NCBI RefSeq assembly: GCF_022524485.1
Contig: NZ_JAKXMK010000025.1
Location: 62,001 to 126,000 of the forward strand
Direction of reading: 5' to 3'
DNA length: 64,000 nucleotides
Source: Pseudonocardia alaniniphila
GTDB lineage: Bacteria > Actinomycetota > Actinomycetes > Mycobacteriales > Pseudonocardiaceae
This document shows, piece after piece, positions 35,249 to 44,598 of the stretch. Within the stretch, counting starts at the first letter, position 1; each line of letters opens with the position of its first letter. The notes beneath the pieces were generated by a model. That model was not told where the DNA came from and searched no databases. It saw only the letters and a list, made by a program, of their open reading frames with translations. The position numbers and the translations under genes were made by a program.

Positions 35249-36271
35249 ATGCGCAGCGCCTTCGGTCAGCAGTTCGATGTCCCCTCCGGTTACCTCAACA
35301 CGGCCAGCATCGGGGTTCCCTCGGCGGCGGTCGCCGACGTCGTCGAGTCCGCGATCAGGGGATGGCGCACCGGTGGTGGGCGGCCGGGCGACTACGACGA
35401 GGCCGTGGAGCTCGCCCGCGGCGCCTTCGGCGAGCTCGTCGGGGTGGATGCGGGCCGGGTGGCGATCGGCTCGGCGGTGTCGCAGCTGCTCGGGCTGATC
35501 GCCGCGAGTGTTCCCGACGGCACCAGGGTGCTCGTCGCATCGGGCGAGTTCACGAGCGTGAGCTGGCCTTTCGCGGCCCAAGCCGCGCGCGGTGTGACCG
35601 TCACGGAGGCCGAGCTCGAGAAGCTGGGGGACCTGGCAGGCGAGTACGACCTCGTCGCGGTGAGCGTCGTGCAGTCCGCCGACGGTCGCGTGGTCGACCT
35701 CGATGCCCTGCGGGCCGCTCAGGCGGGAGGCACGAGGGTGGTGCTGGACGCCACCCAGGCGCTCGGCTGGTTCGATGCCGACCTCGGCTGGGCCGATGTC
35801 GTGGTGGCCGCTGCCTACAAGTGGCTGCTGACCCCGCGCGGGGTGGCGTGGATGGCCGTGGCCCCCGGGATCGAGGTCGTGCCGCACCAGGCCGGCTGGT
35901 ACGCCGCGGCGGACCGGTGGGCGAGCATCTACGGGCTGCCGATGCAGCTGGCTCCCGACGCCCGGTCCCTCGACACGTCGCCTGCCTGGTACTGCCACGC
36001 AGGCGCGGCTGTCGCCCTGCCGTGGCTCGCCGGGCTCGACCGCGCGGCGGTGCACGCCCACTGCGTGGGCCTCGCGGACGGGTTCCGGGCCGCCCTCGGC
36101 ATGGAGCCCGCGGGATCCGCGATCGTCGCCGTCCGTACGCCCGGGGCGATGGACCGCCTGACCGCGGCCGGGGTGGTGGCGAGCGGACGCGCCGGAGCCG
36201 CGCGCCTGGCGTTCCACCTCTACAACACCGAGGCCGACCGCGACCGGGCCCTCGATGCCCTCACCGGCTGA
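35249..36271 (+). CDS. Class V aminotransferase (cysteine desulfurase-like fold)
   Basis: A 340-residue PLP enzyme. It begins FDVPSGYLNTASIGVPS, has the PLP-contacting DATQALGWFDADLGWADVVV region and the Schiff-base lysine K191 in AAYKWLLTPRG. The C-terminal domain contains RAGAARLAFHLYNTEADRDR. It resembles EgtE/isopenicillin-epimerase-like branches of the family, but no ergothioneine genes are nearby, so the reaction is not assigned. It converges with the ferritin-like gene, the stops being 21 bases apart. Confidence 0.87.
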   Translation: MRSAFGQQFDVPSGYLNTASIGVPSAAVADVVESAIRGWRTGGGRPGDYDEAVELARGAFGELVGVDAGRVAIGSAVSQLLGLIAASVPDGTRVLVASGEFTSVSWPFAAQAARGVTVTEAELEKLGDLAGEYDLVAVSVVQSADGRVVDLDALRAAQAGGTRVVLDATQALGWFDADLGWADVVVAAAYKWLLTPRGVAWMAVAPGIEVVPHQAGWYAAADRWASIYGLPMQLAPDARSLDTSPAWYCHAGAAVALPWLAGLDRAAVHAHCVGLADGFRAALGMEPAGSAIVAVRTPGAMDRLTAAGVVASGRAGAARLAFHLYNTEADRDRALDALTG

Positions 36272-36292
36272 CGGTTCGACCGGCCCCGGACG

Positions 36293-36760
36293 TCAGGCGC
36301 TGCCCGGGAAGACCAGGATCGCGGGCGGCTCCTTCACGACCGTGCGCCATACCGCGCAGCGCAGCGTGCCCTTCGTGAGGACGTCGAGCGAGGCCTGGCG
36401 GAGCGAGCGATCGCTGGTGCGCTCCACCACCGAGCGCCACGCCGCCAGCGCGTCGGTCTCCGCGACGACCGCGAGCGCCGCCGCGGACGGGCCGTCGACG
36501 ACCGGCTTCGGTGTCTGGTACGCGGGCTGGGCCGAGACGGGCTGGACACCGAGGTCGCTGAGTATCTGCTCGAGCTGCCCGCGCACCCCCCGGTGCGCGT
36601 CGGCGTCGGCACGGGCGGTCGGCACCTGGTCGGCGGGCAGGAACGCGGGGATGAGCGTGTAGCACCAGACGGCGGCGTGCTCGGCCGCGAGCGCGTCCTG
36701 CAGTGCGTCCACTGCAGCCTTGTCGATCCCGACCGCTCCGGTGGGCGGGGTGCCGCTCAT
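36293..36760 (-). CDS. Ferritin-like domain protein (DUF4439)
   Basis: A 155-residue all-helical protein. It has ALQDALAAEHAAVWCYTLI and a central acidic DADAHRG segment, followed by paired helices (LAAWRSVVERTSD), matching DUF4439 ferritin-like proteins. The metal-binding residues of true ferritins are only partly visible. It corresponds to Rv2844 of M. tuberculosis, which is likewise paired with a lipoprotein/membrane protein upstream of rimP. Its start overlaps the stop of that gene by four bases, so the two products are made together. Confidence 0.83.
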   Translation of the reverse strand: MSGTPPTGAVGIDKAAVDALQDALAAEHAAVWCYTLIPAFLPADQVPTARADADAHRGVRGQLEQILSDLGVQPVSAQPAYQTPKPVVDGPSAAALAVVAETDALAAWRSVVERTSDRSLRQASLDVLTKGTLRCAVWRTVVKEPPAILVFPGSA

Positions 36761-37230
36761 CCGAGCACCTGTGCGTAGGCCGCGCAGCACGCCGCCACCG
36801 AGGCGACGAGCCCGACGCGATCGGGGGGCAGGGTGAGCACCGCGGCGGTGGCCGACTGGCCGGAGGCGAGTACCGCGGCGCGTACCTCGGCAAGGGTGAC
36901 CGTGCGGGCGGTGGCCTGGGCAGGCGGCCTGCTCGGCTGCGACGGGTCGAGGCGGGCCACCTCCGCGTCGAGCGCCTGGGCGTGCGCGGTGCGCGCGTCG
37001 ACCAACGGCTGGATCCGCGGAGCGAGGGCGGGAGTGGACGTGATCGCCCTGCCGGCCAGCGCCACATCGTTGCGGGCGGCGTCGGCGAGCGCGATCAGTG
37101 GGTCGGGCCCTGCTTGTGCGCTCGAACCGATCGCGCAACCAGCCAGAGCGGGCGGGAGAAGCAGGAGACCGGTGATCAACTGGCGTCGGGTGATCCCGGG
37201 TGCTGAAGCCGACCCGGGATGCTCTCGCAC
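36757..37230 (-). CDS. Predicted lipoprotein upstream of the ferritin-like gene
   Basis: A 157-residue protein. The N-terminus has a twin-arginine-like GITRRQLITG followed by a hydrophobic stretch and the lipobox LAGC (cysteine about residue 32), so it is probably exported and lipid-anchored. The mature part is alanine-rich and helical (ALADAARNDVALAGRAITS). It is the counterpart of the Rv2843 neighbourhood protein. AGGAG lies 5 nt before the GTG. It is divergent from rimP, with 150 bases between the starts that contain a 7-bp inverted repeat TGCCAGG/CCTGGCA (37266-37304). Confidence 0.78.
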   Translation of the reverse strand: MREHPGSASAPGITRRQLITGLLLLPPALAGCAIGSSAQAGPDPLIALADAARNDVALAGRAITSTPALAPRIQPLVDARTAHAQALDAEVARLDPSQPSRPPAQATARTVTLAEVRAAVLASGQSATAAVLTLPPDRVGLVASVAACCAAYAQVLG

Positions 37231-37380
37231 GGAAACTCCTCACGCAGCGCGTTACGGCCATATCCTGCCAGGCCGCTGTGAGTGCCGGGCGCGATACCCT
37301 GGCAAACTCACCACACCCGCCCAGCGACATCCGCCGCTGCCGCGCAGGCGGAGAGAACCGAAACGAGCAGGAGTCATCCG

Positions 37381-37923
37381 ATGCCCTCCCCCCGCCCCGC
37401 GCAGGAAGCCGGGCAGCCGCCCGGACAGCTGCACGGCGTGCTGGAACCGATCGTCCGAGATGCCGGATTCGAGCTCGACCAGCTCGACGTGCGCACCGCG
37501 GGCCGTCGTCACACCATCAAGGTCGTGGTGGACTCCGAATCCGGCATCGGGCTCGACGACATCGCGCAGCTGTCCCGGGCCGTCTCGGCCGAGCTGGACC
37601 AGCACGAGCACCTCATCCCCGGCTCCTACACCCTTGAGGTCACCTCACCGGGCGTCGACCGGCCCCTGACCGGTCCCCGGCACTGGCGCCGTGCGCACCT
37701 GCGTCAGGTCGCGGTCCGCACGCGCGAGGGCGACACGTTCACCGGCCGGGTCGGCCCGGCAGGCGAGGAGGCCGTCACCGTCCTCGTCGACGGCGAGTTG
37801 CGCGGGCTGCGCTACGCCGACGTAGAACACGCCGGCGTCCAGGTGGAGTTCCGGCCCGCGCCGGAAGCCGAGCTGCAGCTGCTGCAGGGGGCGTCCCAGC
37901 CACCTGAGGAGGACACGGCATGA
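37381..37923 (+). CDS. rimP: Ribosome maturation factor RimP
   Basis: A 180-residue protein required for 30S subunit assembly. It has an N-terminal alpha/beta domain ([44 protein letters not shown] cited as regions) containing the [14 protein letters not shown] signature, and a C-terminal SH3-like domain. CAGGAG at 37368-37373 is 7 nt before the ATG. It is the first gene of the rimP-nusA-ylxR-infB operon and overlaps nusA by four bases. A TACCCT hexamer at 37295-37300 is a candidate -10 box. Confidence 0.96.
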   Translation: MPSPRPAQEAGQPPGQLHGVLEPIVRDAGFELDQLDVRTAGRRHTIKVVVDSESGIGLDDIAQLSRAVSAELDQHEHLIPGSYTLEVTSPGVDRPLTGPRHWRRAHLRQVAVRTREGDTFTGRVGPAGEEAVTVLVDGELRGLRYADVEHAGVQVEFRPAPEAELQLLQGASQPPEEDTA

Positions 37924-38939
37924 ATGTCGACATCGCGGCGCTGCGCACCATCGAGCGCGAGAAGGACATCCCCTTCGAGACGGTCATCGAGGCCATCGAG
38001 ACCGCCCTGCTCACTGCCTACAAACACACGGACGGCCACCAGCCCCACGCGCGCATCGACATCGACCGCAAGACGGGCGCGGTCCGCGTGATGGCCCAGG
38101 AGATGGGCTCGGACGGGGCCGTGGCGTCCGAATGGGACGACACCCCTGAGGGCTTCGGCCGGATCGCGGCCACCACCGCGCGCCAGGTGATCGTGCAGCG
38201 CCTGCGCGACGCCGAGCACGAGCGCACCTACGGCGAGTTCGCGGCGAAGGAGGGCGAGATCGTCGCGGGCGTCATCCAGCGCGACGCCCGCGCCAACGCC
38301 CGTGGCGTGGTGATCGTGCAGCTGAGCCCGCAGACCGAGGGCGTGCTGCCGCAGGCCGAGCAGGTCCCCGGTGAGAAGTACGAGCACGGCTCACGGATCC
38401 GCTGTTACGTGGTCGGCGTGACGCGGGGAATGCGTGGGACGCAGATCACGTTGAGCAGGACGCATCCCAACCTCGTGCGCAAGCTCTTCGCCCTCGAGGT
38501 ACCGGAGATCGTCGACGGGTCCGTGGAGATCGTCGCCGTGGCCCGGGAGGCCGGACACCGTTCGAAGATCGCCGTCCGGTCCACCGTGGCGGGCGTCAAC
38601 CCCAAGGGCGCCTGCATCGGCCCGGTCGGGGCGAGGGTGCGCGGGGTCATGAGCGAGCTGGCCGGGGAGAAGATCGACATCATCGACTGGTCCGACGACC
38701 CGGCGACCTTTGTGGGCAACGCCCTTTCGCCGTCCAAAGTGGTGTCGGTCACGGTCCTCGACGCGCGCACGAAGACCGCACGGGTGGTCGTGCCCGACTT
38801 CCAGCTGTCGCTGGCCATCGGCAAGGAAGGTCAGAACGCCCGGTTGGCGGCCCGGCTCACCGGATGGAGGATCGACATCCGCAGCGACGCCGATCCGCGG
38901 GGGGCCGTGGATGCACCAGAGTCGGAGTCGGTCGGCTGA
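37920..38939 (+). CDS. nusA: Transcription termination/antitermination factor NusA
   Basis: A 339-residue NusA of the short actinobacterial type: an N-terminal RNA polymerase-binding domain (residues ~1-105), an S1 domain (~110-180, [16 protein letters not shown]), and two KH domains with [15 protein letters not shown] and [16 protein letters not shown]. The C-terminal acidic repeats of E. coli NusA are absent, as is normal in this phylum. ATGA overlap with rimP and the preceding GAGGAGG show coupled translation. It controls pausing, termination and rRNA antitermination. Confidence 0.97.
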   Translation: MNVDIAALRTIEREKDIPFETVIEAIETALLTAYKHTDGHQPHARIDIDRKTGAVRVMAQEMGSDGAVASEWDDTPEGFGRIAATTARQVIVQRLRDAEHERTYGEFAAKEGEIVAGVIQRDARANARGVVIVQLSPQTEGVLPQAEQVPGEKYEHGSRIRCYVVGVTRGMRGTQITLSRTHPNLVRKLFALEVPEIVDGSVEIVAVAREAGHRSKIAVRSTVAGVNPKGACIGPVGARVRGVMSELAGEKIDIIDWSDDPATFVGNALSPSKVVSVTVLDARTKTARVVVPDFQLSLAIGKEGQNARLAARLTGWRIDIRSDADPRGAVDAPESESVG

Positions 38940-39412
38940 TCCGCGAGGCACCCCACGAGGGCGGAACGAATCACACTGCTGCGCTACACTCCACCTCGGC
39001 CCACAGCTCGAATTCGGCCCCCGCTCGTCCGACGCCCACCCCGGATCCGCGATCCGCGGCGGGACCCGTCCGGACCTGCATAGGATGCCGAAGTCGATCG
39101 GTGGTCGACGGTCTGTTGCGGGTCGTCGTGGTGGACGGGGTCCTTACCCCTGACCCACGGCGGCGGCTTCCCGGGCGAGGTGCATGGTTGCATCCGGCTT
39201 CGGAGTGCCTGGACCGTGCCGAGCGGCGCTCGGCGTTCCCGCGGGCGTTGCGCGTCCCGGGTCCGCTGGACACCGGTGCGGTACGGGCCAGAATCGAGTG
39301 TGGGAGTCGGAGCGAGCACGTGAACGATGCAGTGCAGATGGGCAGTACCGCGAGCGGGGTCCGGGAAAGACCCGGGTCCGTCACACGAGGAAGCAAGGTC
39401 GACCCGTCATGA
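38864..39412 (+). CDS. ylxR: YlxR-family RNA-binding protein (DUF448)
   Basis: The recognisable YlxR core runs from [21 protein letters not shown] through [32 protein letters not shown] (about residues 69-130). Homologues are about 100 residues. In this frame the only ATG/GTG/TTG start before the core is ATG 38864, which lies inside nusA and gives an unusually long, low-complexity N-terminus. Either translation starts there, overlapping nusA by 76 bases, or a non-standard start is used. The family sits between nusA and infB in most bacteria and has nucleoid or RNA roles. Confidence 0.8.
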   Translation: MEDRHPQRRRSAGGRGCTRVGVGRLIREAPHEGGTNHTAALHSTSAHSSNSAPARPTPTPDPRSAAGPVRTCIGCRSRSVVDGLLRVVVVDGVLTPDPRRRLPGRGAWLHPASECLDRAERRSAFPRALRVPGPLDTGAVRARIECGSRSEHVNDAVQMGSTASGVRERPGSVTRGSKVDPS

Positions 39413-39505
39413 GCCAGTCGTGAAGATCGCACCATGAACGTGCTTCGACACTAGGTTCGAGGTCGAGCGGGTACCGCCGCCGGCCTCCGACAAACAAGGA
39501 GTGCA

Positions 39506-42500
39506 GTGGCAGGCAAGGCCCGCGTACATGAGCTCGCCAAGGAGCTCGGAGTCAGCAGCAAGCAAGTACTGAGCAAATTGCAGGATCTCGGCGAGTACGT
39601 GAAGTCCCCGTCCTCGACCGTTGAGGCCCCCGTGGCCCGCAAGCTTCGTGAGTCGATGTCCAACGGCAGCGACTCCGGTGGTCGGCGTGGTGGAGGCAGG
39701 CAGCGCCCCGGTGGTGGCGCCAGCCCGGCATCGGTTCCGCCGCGCCCGTCGCAGCCGTCGGGCGGTCCCGTCCCGGGTCCGCGCCCGTCGGCCCCCGCGC
39801 CGTCTGCTCCGTCGCCGACGGGGGCGGGAGACCGTCCGCGTCCCACCGGCCCGCGTCCGGGTCCTCGGCCCGGCCCCTCGGCCGTTCCGTCCCGGCAGGA
39901 GCCGGAGCGGCAGCCTCAGCGCCCGGCCCCGCAGACGCCGGCTGCATCGGCGCCCGCACAGCCTTCCACCAGGCCCACGCCCGGTCCCGGGCCTCGGCCC
40001 GGTCCGCGTCAGCCCGGTCCGCAGGGACCGGCGCAGGGGGGCCAGCAGCGACCGGCCGCCGCCGACGCGGGTGCCGCCGTCGTGCCTCCGCGTCCGAGTG
40101 GTCCGCGTCCGGGCCCCCGTACGCCCCGGGTGGGCAACAACCCGTTCGGTGTCGGCTCCGGCGCTCCGCCGCGCCCGGCCCCGCCCCGTCCCGGCCCGCC
40201 CGCTCCCGGGCAGGGTCCGGCACAGGGTGGCCAGGGCCAGGGTGGCAGCCCGGGCCAGCCCGGCCCGAGCCAGAGCGCGCCGCGTCCGGGCGCTCCGCGT
40301 CCCGGTGGCCCGCGTCCCGGTGAGCCCGGCCGCGCAGGCCCGCGTCCCCCGTCGCCCGGCAACATGCCGCCGCGCCCGAACCCCGGCATGATGCCCGCTC
40401 GCCCGCCCGCAGGGCGTGGTGGTCCGGGTGGTCCCGGTGGTGGCCGTGGTGGTCCTGGTGGTCGCCCGGGTGGTCCGGGTGGTGGACGTCCCGGCGGTCC
40501 CGGTGGTCGTCCCGGCGGCGGCGGCTTCCGCCCTGGTGGCGGTGGTCCCGGTGGTCCCGGTGGTGGCGGTGGCGCCCCCGCCGGTGGCGGTTTCCGCAGC
40601 GGCCCTGGTGGCGGCGGTGGCGGTCGTCCCGGTGGTGGCGGTGGCCGCGGTCGCGGTGGAGCCGCGGGTGCGTTCGGTCGTCCCGGTGGACCGGCTCGCA
40701 AGGGCCGCAAGTCGAAGCGGCAGAAGCGCCAGGAGTTCGACTCGATGCAGGCTCCCTCGGTCGGCGGCGTCCGCCTGCCGAAGGGCCACGGCGAGACGAT
40801 CAAGCTCCCGCGTGGTGCGTCGCTCACCGACTTCGCCGACAAGATCGGCGCAAACCCGGCTTCGCTGGTGCAGGTGCTGTTCCACCTCGGTGAGATGGTC
40901 ACGGCCACGGCATCCGTCGCCGACGAGGTGCTCGAGCTGCTCGGCACCGAGATGAACTACAACGTCCAGGTCGTCAGCCCGGAGGAGGAGGACCGCGAGC
41001 TGCTCGACAGCTTCTCCATCTCCTACGGCGAGGACGCCGGCGGCGAGGAGGACCTGGTCGTCCGCCCGCCGGTTGTCACCGTCATGGGCCACGTCGACCA
41101 CGGAAAGACGCGACTCCTCGACACCATCCGCAAGGCGAACGTCGCGGAGGGCGAGGCCGGTGGCATCACCCAGCACATCGGTGCCTACCAGGTGCTCACC
41201 GAGCTCGAGGGCCAGGAGCGGCCCATCACGTTCATCGACACCCCGGGTCACGAGGCGTTCACCGCCATGCGTGCCCGCGGTGCCAAGTCGACGGACATCG
41301 CGGTCATCGTGGTCGCGGCCGACGACGGCGTGATGCCGCAGACGGTGGAGGCGATCAACCACGCCCAGGCGGCCGACGTGCCGATCGTGGTCGCGGTCAA
41401 CAAGATCGACAAGGAGGGGGCCAACCCCGCCAAGATCCGCCAGCAGCTCACCGAGTACGGGCTGGTCGCCGAGGAGTACGGCGGCGAGACGATGTTCGTG
41501 GACATCTCCGCACGGGAGAACATCAACATCGAGCAGCTGCTCGAGGCGATCCTGCTCACCGCCGACGCCGCGCTCGACCTGCGGGCCAACCCCAACATGG
41601 AGGCCCAGGGCGTCGCGATCGAGGCGCACCTCGACCGCGGTCGTGGTCCCGTGGCCACCGTGCTGGTTCAGCGCGGCACGCTGCGGGTCGGCGACTCGGT
41701 GGTGGCAGGCGACGCCTCCGGCCGCGTCCGGCGGATGCTCGACGAGTTCGGCAACGACGTGGAGGAGGCCCTCCCGTCGCGGCCGGTGCAGGTCATCGGG
41801 TTCACCTCGGTGCCCGGCGCAGGCGACACGTTCCTCGTCGTCGACGAGGACCGCGTGGCCCGGCAGATCGCCGACCGGCGGCGCGCTCGCGAGCGCAACG
41901 CCGAGCTGGCGAGCCGCCGCAAGCGCGTCAGCCTGGAGGACCTGGACGCCGCGCTGAAGGAGACCAACACCCTCAACCTGATCATCAAGGGTGACAACTC
42001 GGGTACCGTCGAGGCCCTCGAGGACGCGCTCATGAAGATCGAGGTGGGCGACGACGTCGAGCTGCGGGTCATCCACCGCGGTGTCGGTGGCATCACCGAG
42101 GGCGACATCAACCTCGCCATCGCCGACAACGTCATCGTCCTGGGCTTCAACGTCCGGGCCGAGGGCAAGGCCACCGAGCTCGCCAACCGCGAGGGCGTGG
42201 AGATCCGGTACTACACCGTGATCTACCAGGCCATCGAGGAGATCGAGAAGGCGCTGCGGGGCATGCTCAAGCCGGAGTTCGAGGAGGTCGAGCTGGGCCG
42301 CGCGGAGGTCCGCGAGGTCTTCAAGTCCTCCCGGTTCGGCACCATCGCCGGTGCGCTGGTCCTGTCCGGCGAGATCCGCCGCAACGCGCGCGGCCGCCTG
42401 CTGCGCGACAACGTGGTGGTGGCCGAGAACCTGCCGATCAGCTCGCTGCGGCGGTTCAAGGACGACGTGGTCGAGGTCCGCGAGGGCTTCGAGTGCGGTT

Positions 42501-42580
42501 TCACCCTCGGCAGCTACAGCGACATCAAGGTCGGCGACGTCGTCGAGACCTTCGAGATGCGCGAGAAGCCGAGGAGCTGA
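39506..42580 (+). CDS. infB: Translation initiation factor IF-2
   Basis: A 1024-residue GTPase that brings initiator tRNA to the 30S subunit. The N-terminal IF2_N motif ([20 protein letters not shown]) is followed by ~350 residues of proline-, glycine- and arginine-rich linker, then a second IF2_N ([21 protein letters not shown]) and the G domain: G1 GHVDHGKT at residues 528-535, G3 DTPGH, G4 NKID. Domains II-IV complete it. The linker has the glycine-rich GGPGG-type repeats common in high-GC actinobacteria. AAGGAG precedes the GTG start. It is essential. Confidence 0.98.
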   Translation: MAGKARVHELAKELGVSSKQVLSKLQDLGEYVKSPSSTVEAPVARKLRESMSNGSDSGGRRGGGRQRPGGGASPASVPPRPSQPSGGPVPGPRPSAPAPSAPSPTGAGDRPRPTGPRPGPRPGPSAVPSRQEPERQPQRPAPQTPAASAPAQPSTRPTPGPGPRPGPRQPGPQGPAQGGQQRPAAADAGAAVVPPRPSGPRPGPRTPRVGNNPFGVGSGAPPRPAPPRPGPPAPGQGPAQGGQGQGGSPGQPGPSQSAPRPGAPRPGGPRPGEPGRAGPRPPSPGNMPPRPNPGMMPARPPAGRGGPGGPGGGRGGPGGRPGGPGGGRPGGPGGRPGGGGFRPGGGGPGGPGGGGGAPAGGGFRSGPGGGGGGRPGGGGGRGRGGAAGAFGRPGGPARKGRKSKRQKRQEFDSMQAPSVGGVRLPKGHGETIKLPRGASLTDFADKIGANPASLVQVLFHLGEMVTATASVADEVLELLGTEMNYNVQVVSPEEEDRELLDSFSISYGEDAGGEEDLVVRPPVVTVMGHVDHGKTRLLDTIRKANVAEGEAGGITQHIGAYQVLTELEGQERPITFIDTPGHEAFTAMRARGAKSTDIAVIVVAADDGVMPQTVEAINHAQAADVPIVVAVNKIDKEGANPAKIRQQLTEYGLVAEEYGGETMFVDISARENINIEQLLEAILLTADAALDLRANPNMEAQGVAIEAHLDRGRGPVATVLVQRGTLRVGDSVVAGDASGRVRRMLDEFGNDVEEALPSRPVQVIGFTSVPGAGDTFLVVDEDRVARQIADRRRARERNAELASRRKRVSLEDLDAALKETNTLNLIIKGDNSGTVEALEDALMKIEVGDDVELRVIHRGVGGITEGDINLAIADNVIVLGFNVRAEGKATELANREGVEIRYYTVIYQAIEEIEKALRGMLKPEFEEVELGRAEVREVFKSSRFGTIAGALVLSGEIRRNARGRLLRDNVVVAENLPISSLRRFKDDVVEVREGFECGFTLGSYSDIKVGDVVETFEMREKPRS

Positions 42581-42589
42581 CGCGGCGTG

Positions 42590-42615
42590 GGGGGACCGGT
42601 GCTCACCGGTCCCCC
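42590..42615 (+). terminator. Hairpin between infB and ylxP
   Basis: A perfect 12-bp palindromic arm pair (42590-42601 with 42604-42615) leaving two loop bases, or 11 bp with a 4-nt loop. It starts 9 nt after the infB stop and has no T-run; it could be a partial terminator or an RNA-processing site. Confidence 0.55.
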
Positions 42616-42642
42616 TGTCGTCGGTTCGATCGTGGAGATCCC

Positions 42643-42942
42643 ATGTTCGTCGGAGCGCTGGAACTGGACGTGCTGCTGGGTGACGTCCATTCCCTCAAGG
42701 AGAAGCGGTCGGTCGTCCGGCCCGTGCTGAGCGAGCTGCGTCGCAGGTTCGAGGTGGCGGTCGCCGAGGCGGGCCATCTCGACCTTCACCGCCGTGCGCT
42801 GCTCGGGGTCAGTTGCGTGGCTGCCGACCACCAGCACGTCACGGATGTGCTCGACCGGTGCGAGCGGCTGGTCGCCGCCCGACCCGAGTTGGAGCTGCTC
42901 TCCGCGCGGCAGCGCATGATGCGTCCCGACGACGAGTCGTAG
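42643..42942 (+). CDS. YlxP-like protein (DUF503)
   Basis: A 99-residue protein of the DUF503 family. It starts MFVGALELDVLLGDVHSLKEKR, the family signature, and has the RRALLGVSCVAADHQHVTDVLD segment. It is usually encoded between infB and rbfA, as here, pointing to a role in translation or ribosome assembly; no activity is known. GGAG lies 6 nt before the ATG. Only 28 bases separate it from rbfA. Confidence 0.9.
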   Translation: MFVGALELDVLLGDVHSLKEKRSVVRPVLSELRRRFEVAVAEAGHLDLHRRALLGVSCVAADHQHVTDVLDRCERLVAARPELELLSARQRMMRPDDES

Positions 42943-42970
42943 GACCCGGTAAGACCCTGAGGAGCGGCTG

Positions 42971-43420
42971 ATGGTGGACCAGGCTCGTGCGCGGCGACTG
43001 GCCAAGAGGATCTCGCAGATCGTGGCTGCCGCGCTGGAACACGAGGTCAAGGACCCTCGCCTGAAGATGGTGACGATCACCGACACGCGCGTCACCGGTG
43101 ATCTCCGGGAGGCCACCGTGTACTACACGGTCCTCGGCGAGACGGTCGATGCCGACCCCGACACCGCCGGCGCCGCGGCCGCGTTGGCGAGCGCCACCGG
43201 TGTGCTGCGCTCGCTCGTCGGGGCGGGCACTGGCATCCGCCACACGCCCTCGCTCGCGTTCGTGCCGGACCAGGTGCCGGACGAGGCGCGCCGCATGGAG
43301 GAATTGCTGGCCCGGATGCGGGAGTCCGACGCGGAGGTGGCGCGGCTGGCCGCGGGTGCCCGTCCGGCCGGGGACCCCGACCCGTACCGCGTGCCACGCG
43401 AGCGGACCGACGAGGAGTGA
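42971..43420 (+). CDS. rbfA: Ribosome-binding factor A
   Basis: A 149-residue KH-fold protein that binds 16S rRNA helix 1 during 30S maturation and cold adaptation. Diagnostic are [47 protein letters not shown] (as regions) and [25 protein letters not shown]-terminal tail of ~25 residues is disordered. GAGGAG precedes the ATG. It overlaps nrnA by four bases (GTGA). Confidence 0.96.
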   Translation: MVDQARARRLAKRISQIVAAALEHEVKDPRLKMVTITDTRVTGDLREATVYYTVLGETVDADPDTAGAAAALASATGVLRSLVGAGTGIRHTPSLAFVPDQVPDEARRMEELLARMRESDAEVARLAAGARPAGDPDPYRVPRERTDEE

Positions 43421-44451
43421 CCAAGCGGGGCGGGCGGGGCAGCGGTCTCGGGACGACGACGTCCCTCGAGGCCGCGATCACGGCTGCGGCCGCACTGCTG
43501 GCCCGTGCCCGGGACGTCACCCTGCTCGCCCACATCAATCCCGACGCCGACTCGCTGGGCAGTGCACTGGCCCTGGGGATCGCGCTGCGCCGCCGTGGGG
43601 CCACGGTCCGGGTGTCGTTCGCGTCGCCCGCGCGTGTGCCCGAGACGCTCGGCCCGCTGGACGTCCTCGGGCTGGTGGTCGGGCCGGACCAGGTACCGGC
43701 CGCCCCCGAGCTCCTGGTGCTCTGTGACGCCGCGGAGCCGTCCCGGCTGGGCGCACTCGCGGACCGGCTGGACTGTGCCGAGGCGTCGCTGATGATCGAT
43801 CACCACACCACCAACCCGGGTTTCGGTGGGGTCCAGGTGCTCGACCCCGACGCCGAGGCGACCGTCGTGCTCGTCCACAGGGTGCTCGTGGCGATGGGGG
43901 AGCCGATCGACGCCGACATCGCCCGGTGCCTCTACGCCGGTCTGGTCACCGACACCCGTGGATTCCGCACGGCGGGCGAGGCGGCGCACCGGATCGCGGC
44001 CGACCTCCTGGCCGCAGGCGTCGAGGCGGAAGCGGTGGCGCGGCCGATCATGGACACCCATCCCTACGGCTGGCTGGCCACGCTGGGCGAGGTGCTGCAA
44101 CGCGTCGAGCTGGAGCCCGAGGCGGGCGACGGTCTCGGGCTGGTGCATGCCTCCGTTCCCCTCGAGGACGTCTCCCGGTTCCGTCCCGAGGAGGTCGACA
44201 GCATCGTCGACGTCCTGCGCACCGTGGCCGAGGCGGAGGTGGCGGCGGTGCTCAAGCAGGTGGCGCAGCGGCGGTGGGTCACCTCGCTGCGGTCGAAGGG
44301 GCGCGTGGACGTCGCCAAGGTCGCCTCCCTGCTCGGTGGGGGTGGTCACCGGGCTGCCGCCGGCTTCACCCACGACGGCACGAAAGGCGAGGTGCTCGCC
44401 GCCCTCCGCTCCGCGCTGAGGGCGCTCGGCGCGGTGGAGCGACCCGCCTGA
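43417..44451 (+). CDS. nrnA: DHH-family oligoribonuclease / pAp phosphatase NrnA
   Basis: A 344-residue DHH/DHHA1 phosphoesterase. Motif I is [11 protein letters not shown], motif [10 protein letters not shown], motif III IDHHTTN, and the DHHA1 domain ends in [11 protein letters not shown]. Homologues (Rv2837c) degrade short oligoribonucleotides and c-di-AMP intermediates and dephosphorylate 3'-phosphoadenosine 5'-phosphate. The start codon GTG overlaps the rbfA stop. It closes the translation operon; the 147-base gap after it shows a 10-bp direct repeat CTCTCGGCCG but no clear terminator. Confidence 0.95.
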   Translation: MTKRGGRGSGLGTTTSLEAAITAAAALLARARDVTLLAHINPDADSLGSALALGIALRRRGATVRVSFASPARVPETLGPLDVLGLVVGPDQVPAAPELLVLCDAAEPSRLGALADRLDCAEASLMIDHHTTNPGFGGVQVLDPDAEATVVLVHRVLVAMGEPIDADIARCLYAGLVTDTRGFRTAGEAAHRIAADLLAAGVEAEAVARPIMDTHPYGWLATLGEVLQRVELEPEAGDGLGLVHASVPLEDVSRFRPEEVDSIVDVLRTVAEAEVAAVLKQVAQRRWVTSLRSKGRVDVAKVASLLGGGGHRAAAGFTHDGTKGEVLAALRSALRALGAVERPA

Positions 44452-44598
44452 GATCCCCGGGAGCTCTCGGCCGCCGGGCACTCTCGGCCGGCAGGAGATG
44501 CGCGTCGAGGAGGCAAGGCGACGGCGTTCCCGCGATCCGACATCACATCCCGGCGAGACTTTCGAGACGAATGATCGATCGTCCGTCACGATGTGGTG

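Noticed and set aside
39407-42076. An 889-residue minus-strand reading frame opposite infB
   Set aside because: It is a shadow of the highly biased codon usage of infB and has no recognisable domain; infB is certain.
44452-44598. The 10-bp direct repeat CTCTCGGCCG and GATCGATC palindrome before the subtilase gene as operators
   Set aside because: Both are short and made of common GC-rich words; there is no regulator gene next to them to support the idea.
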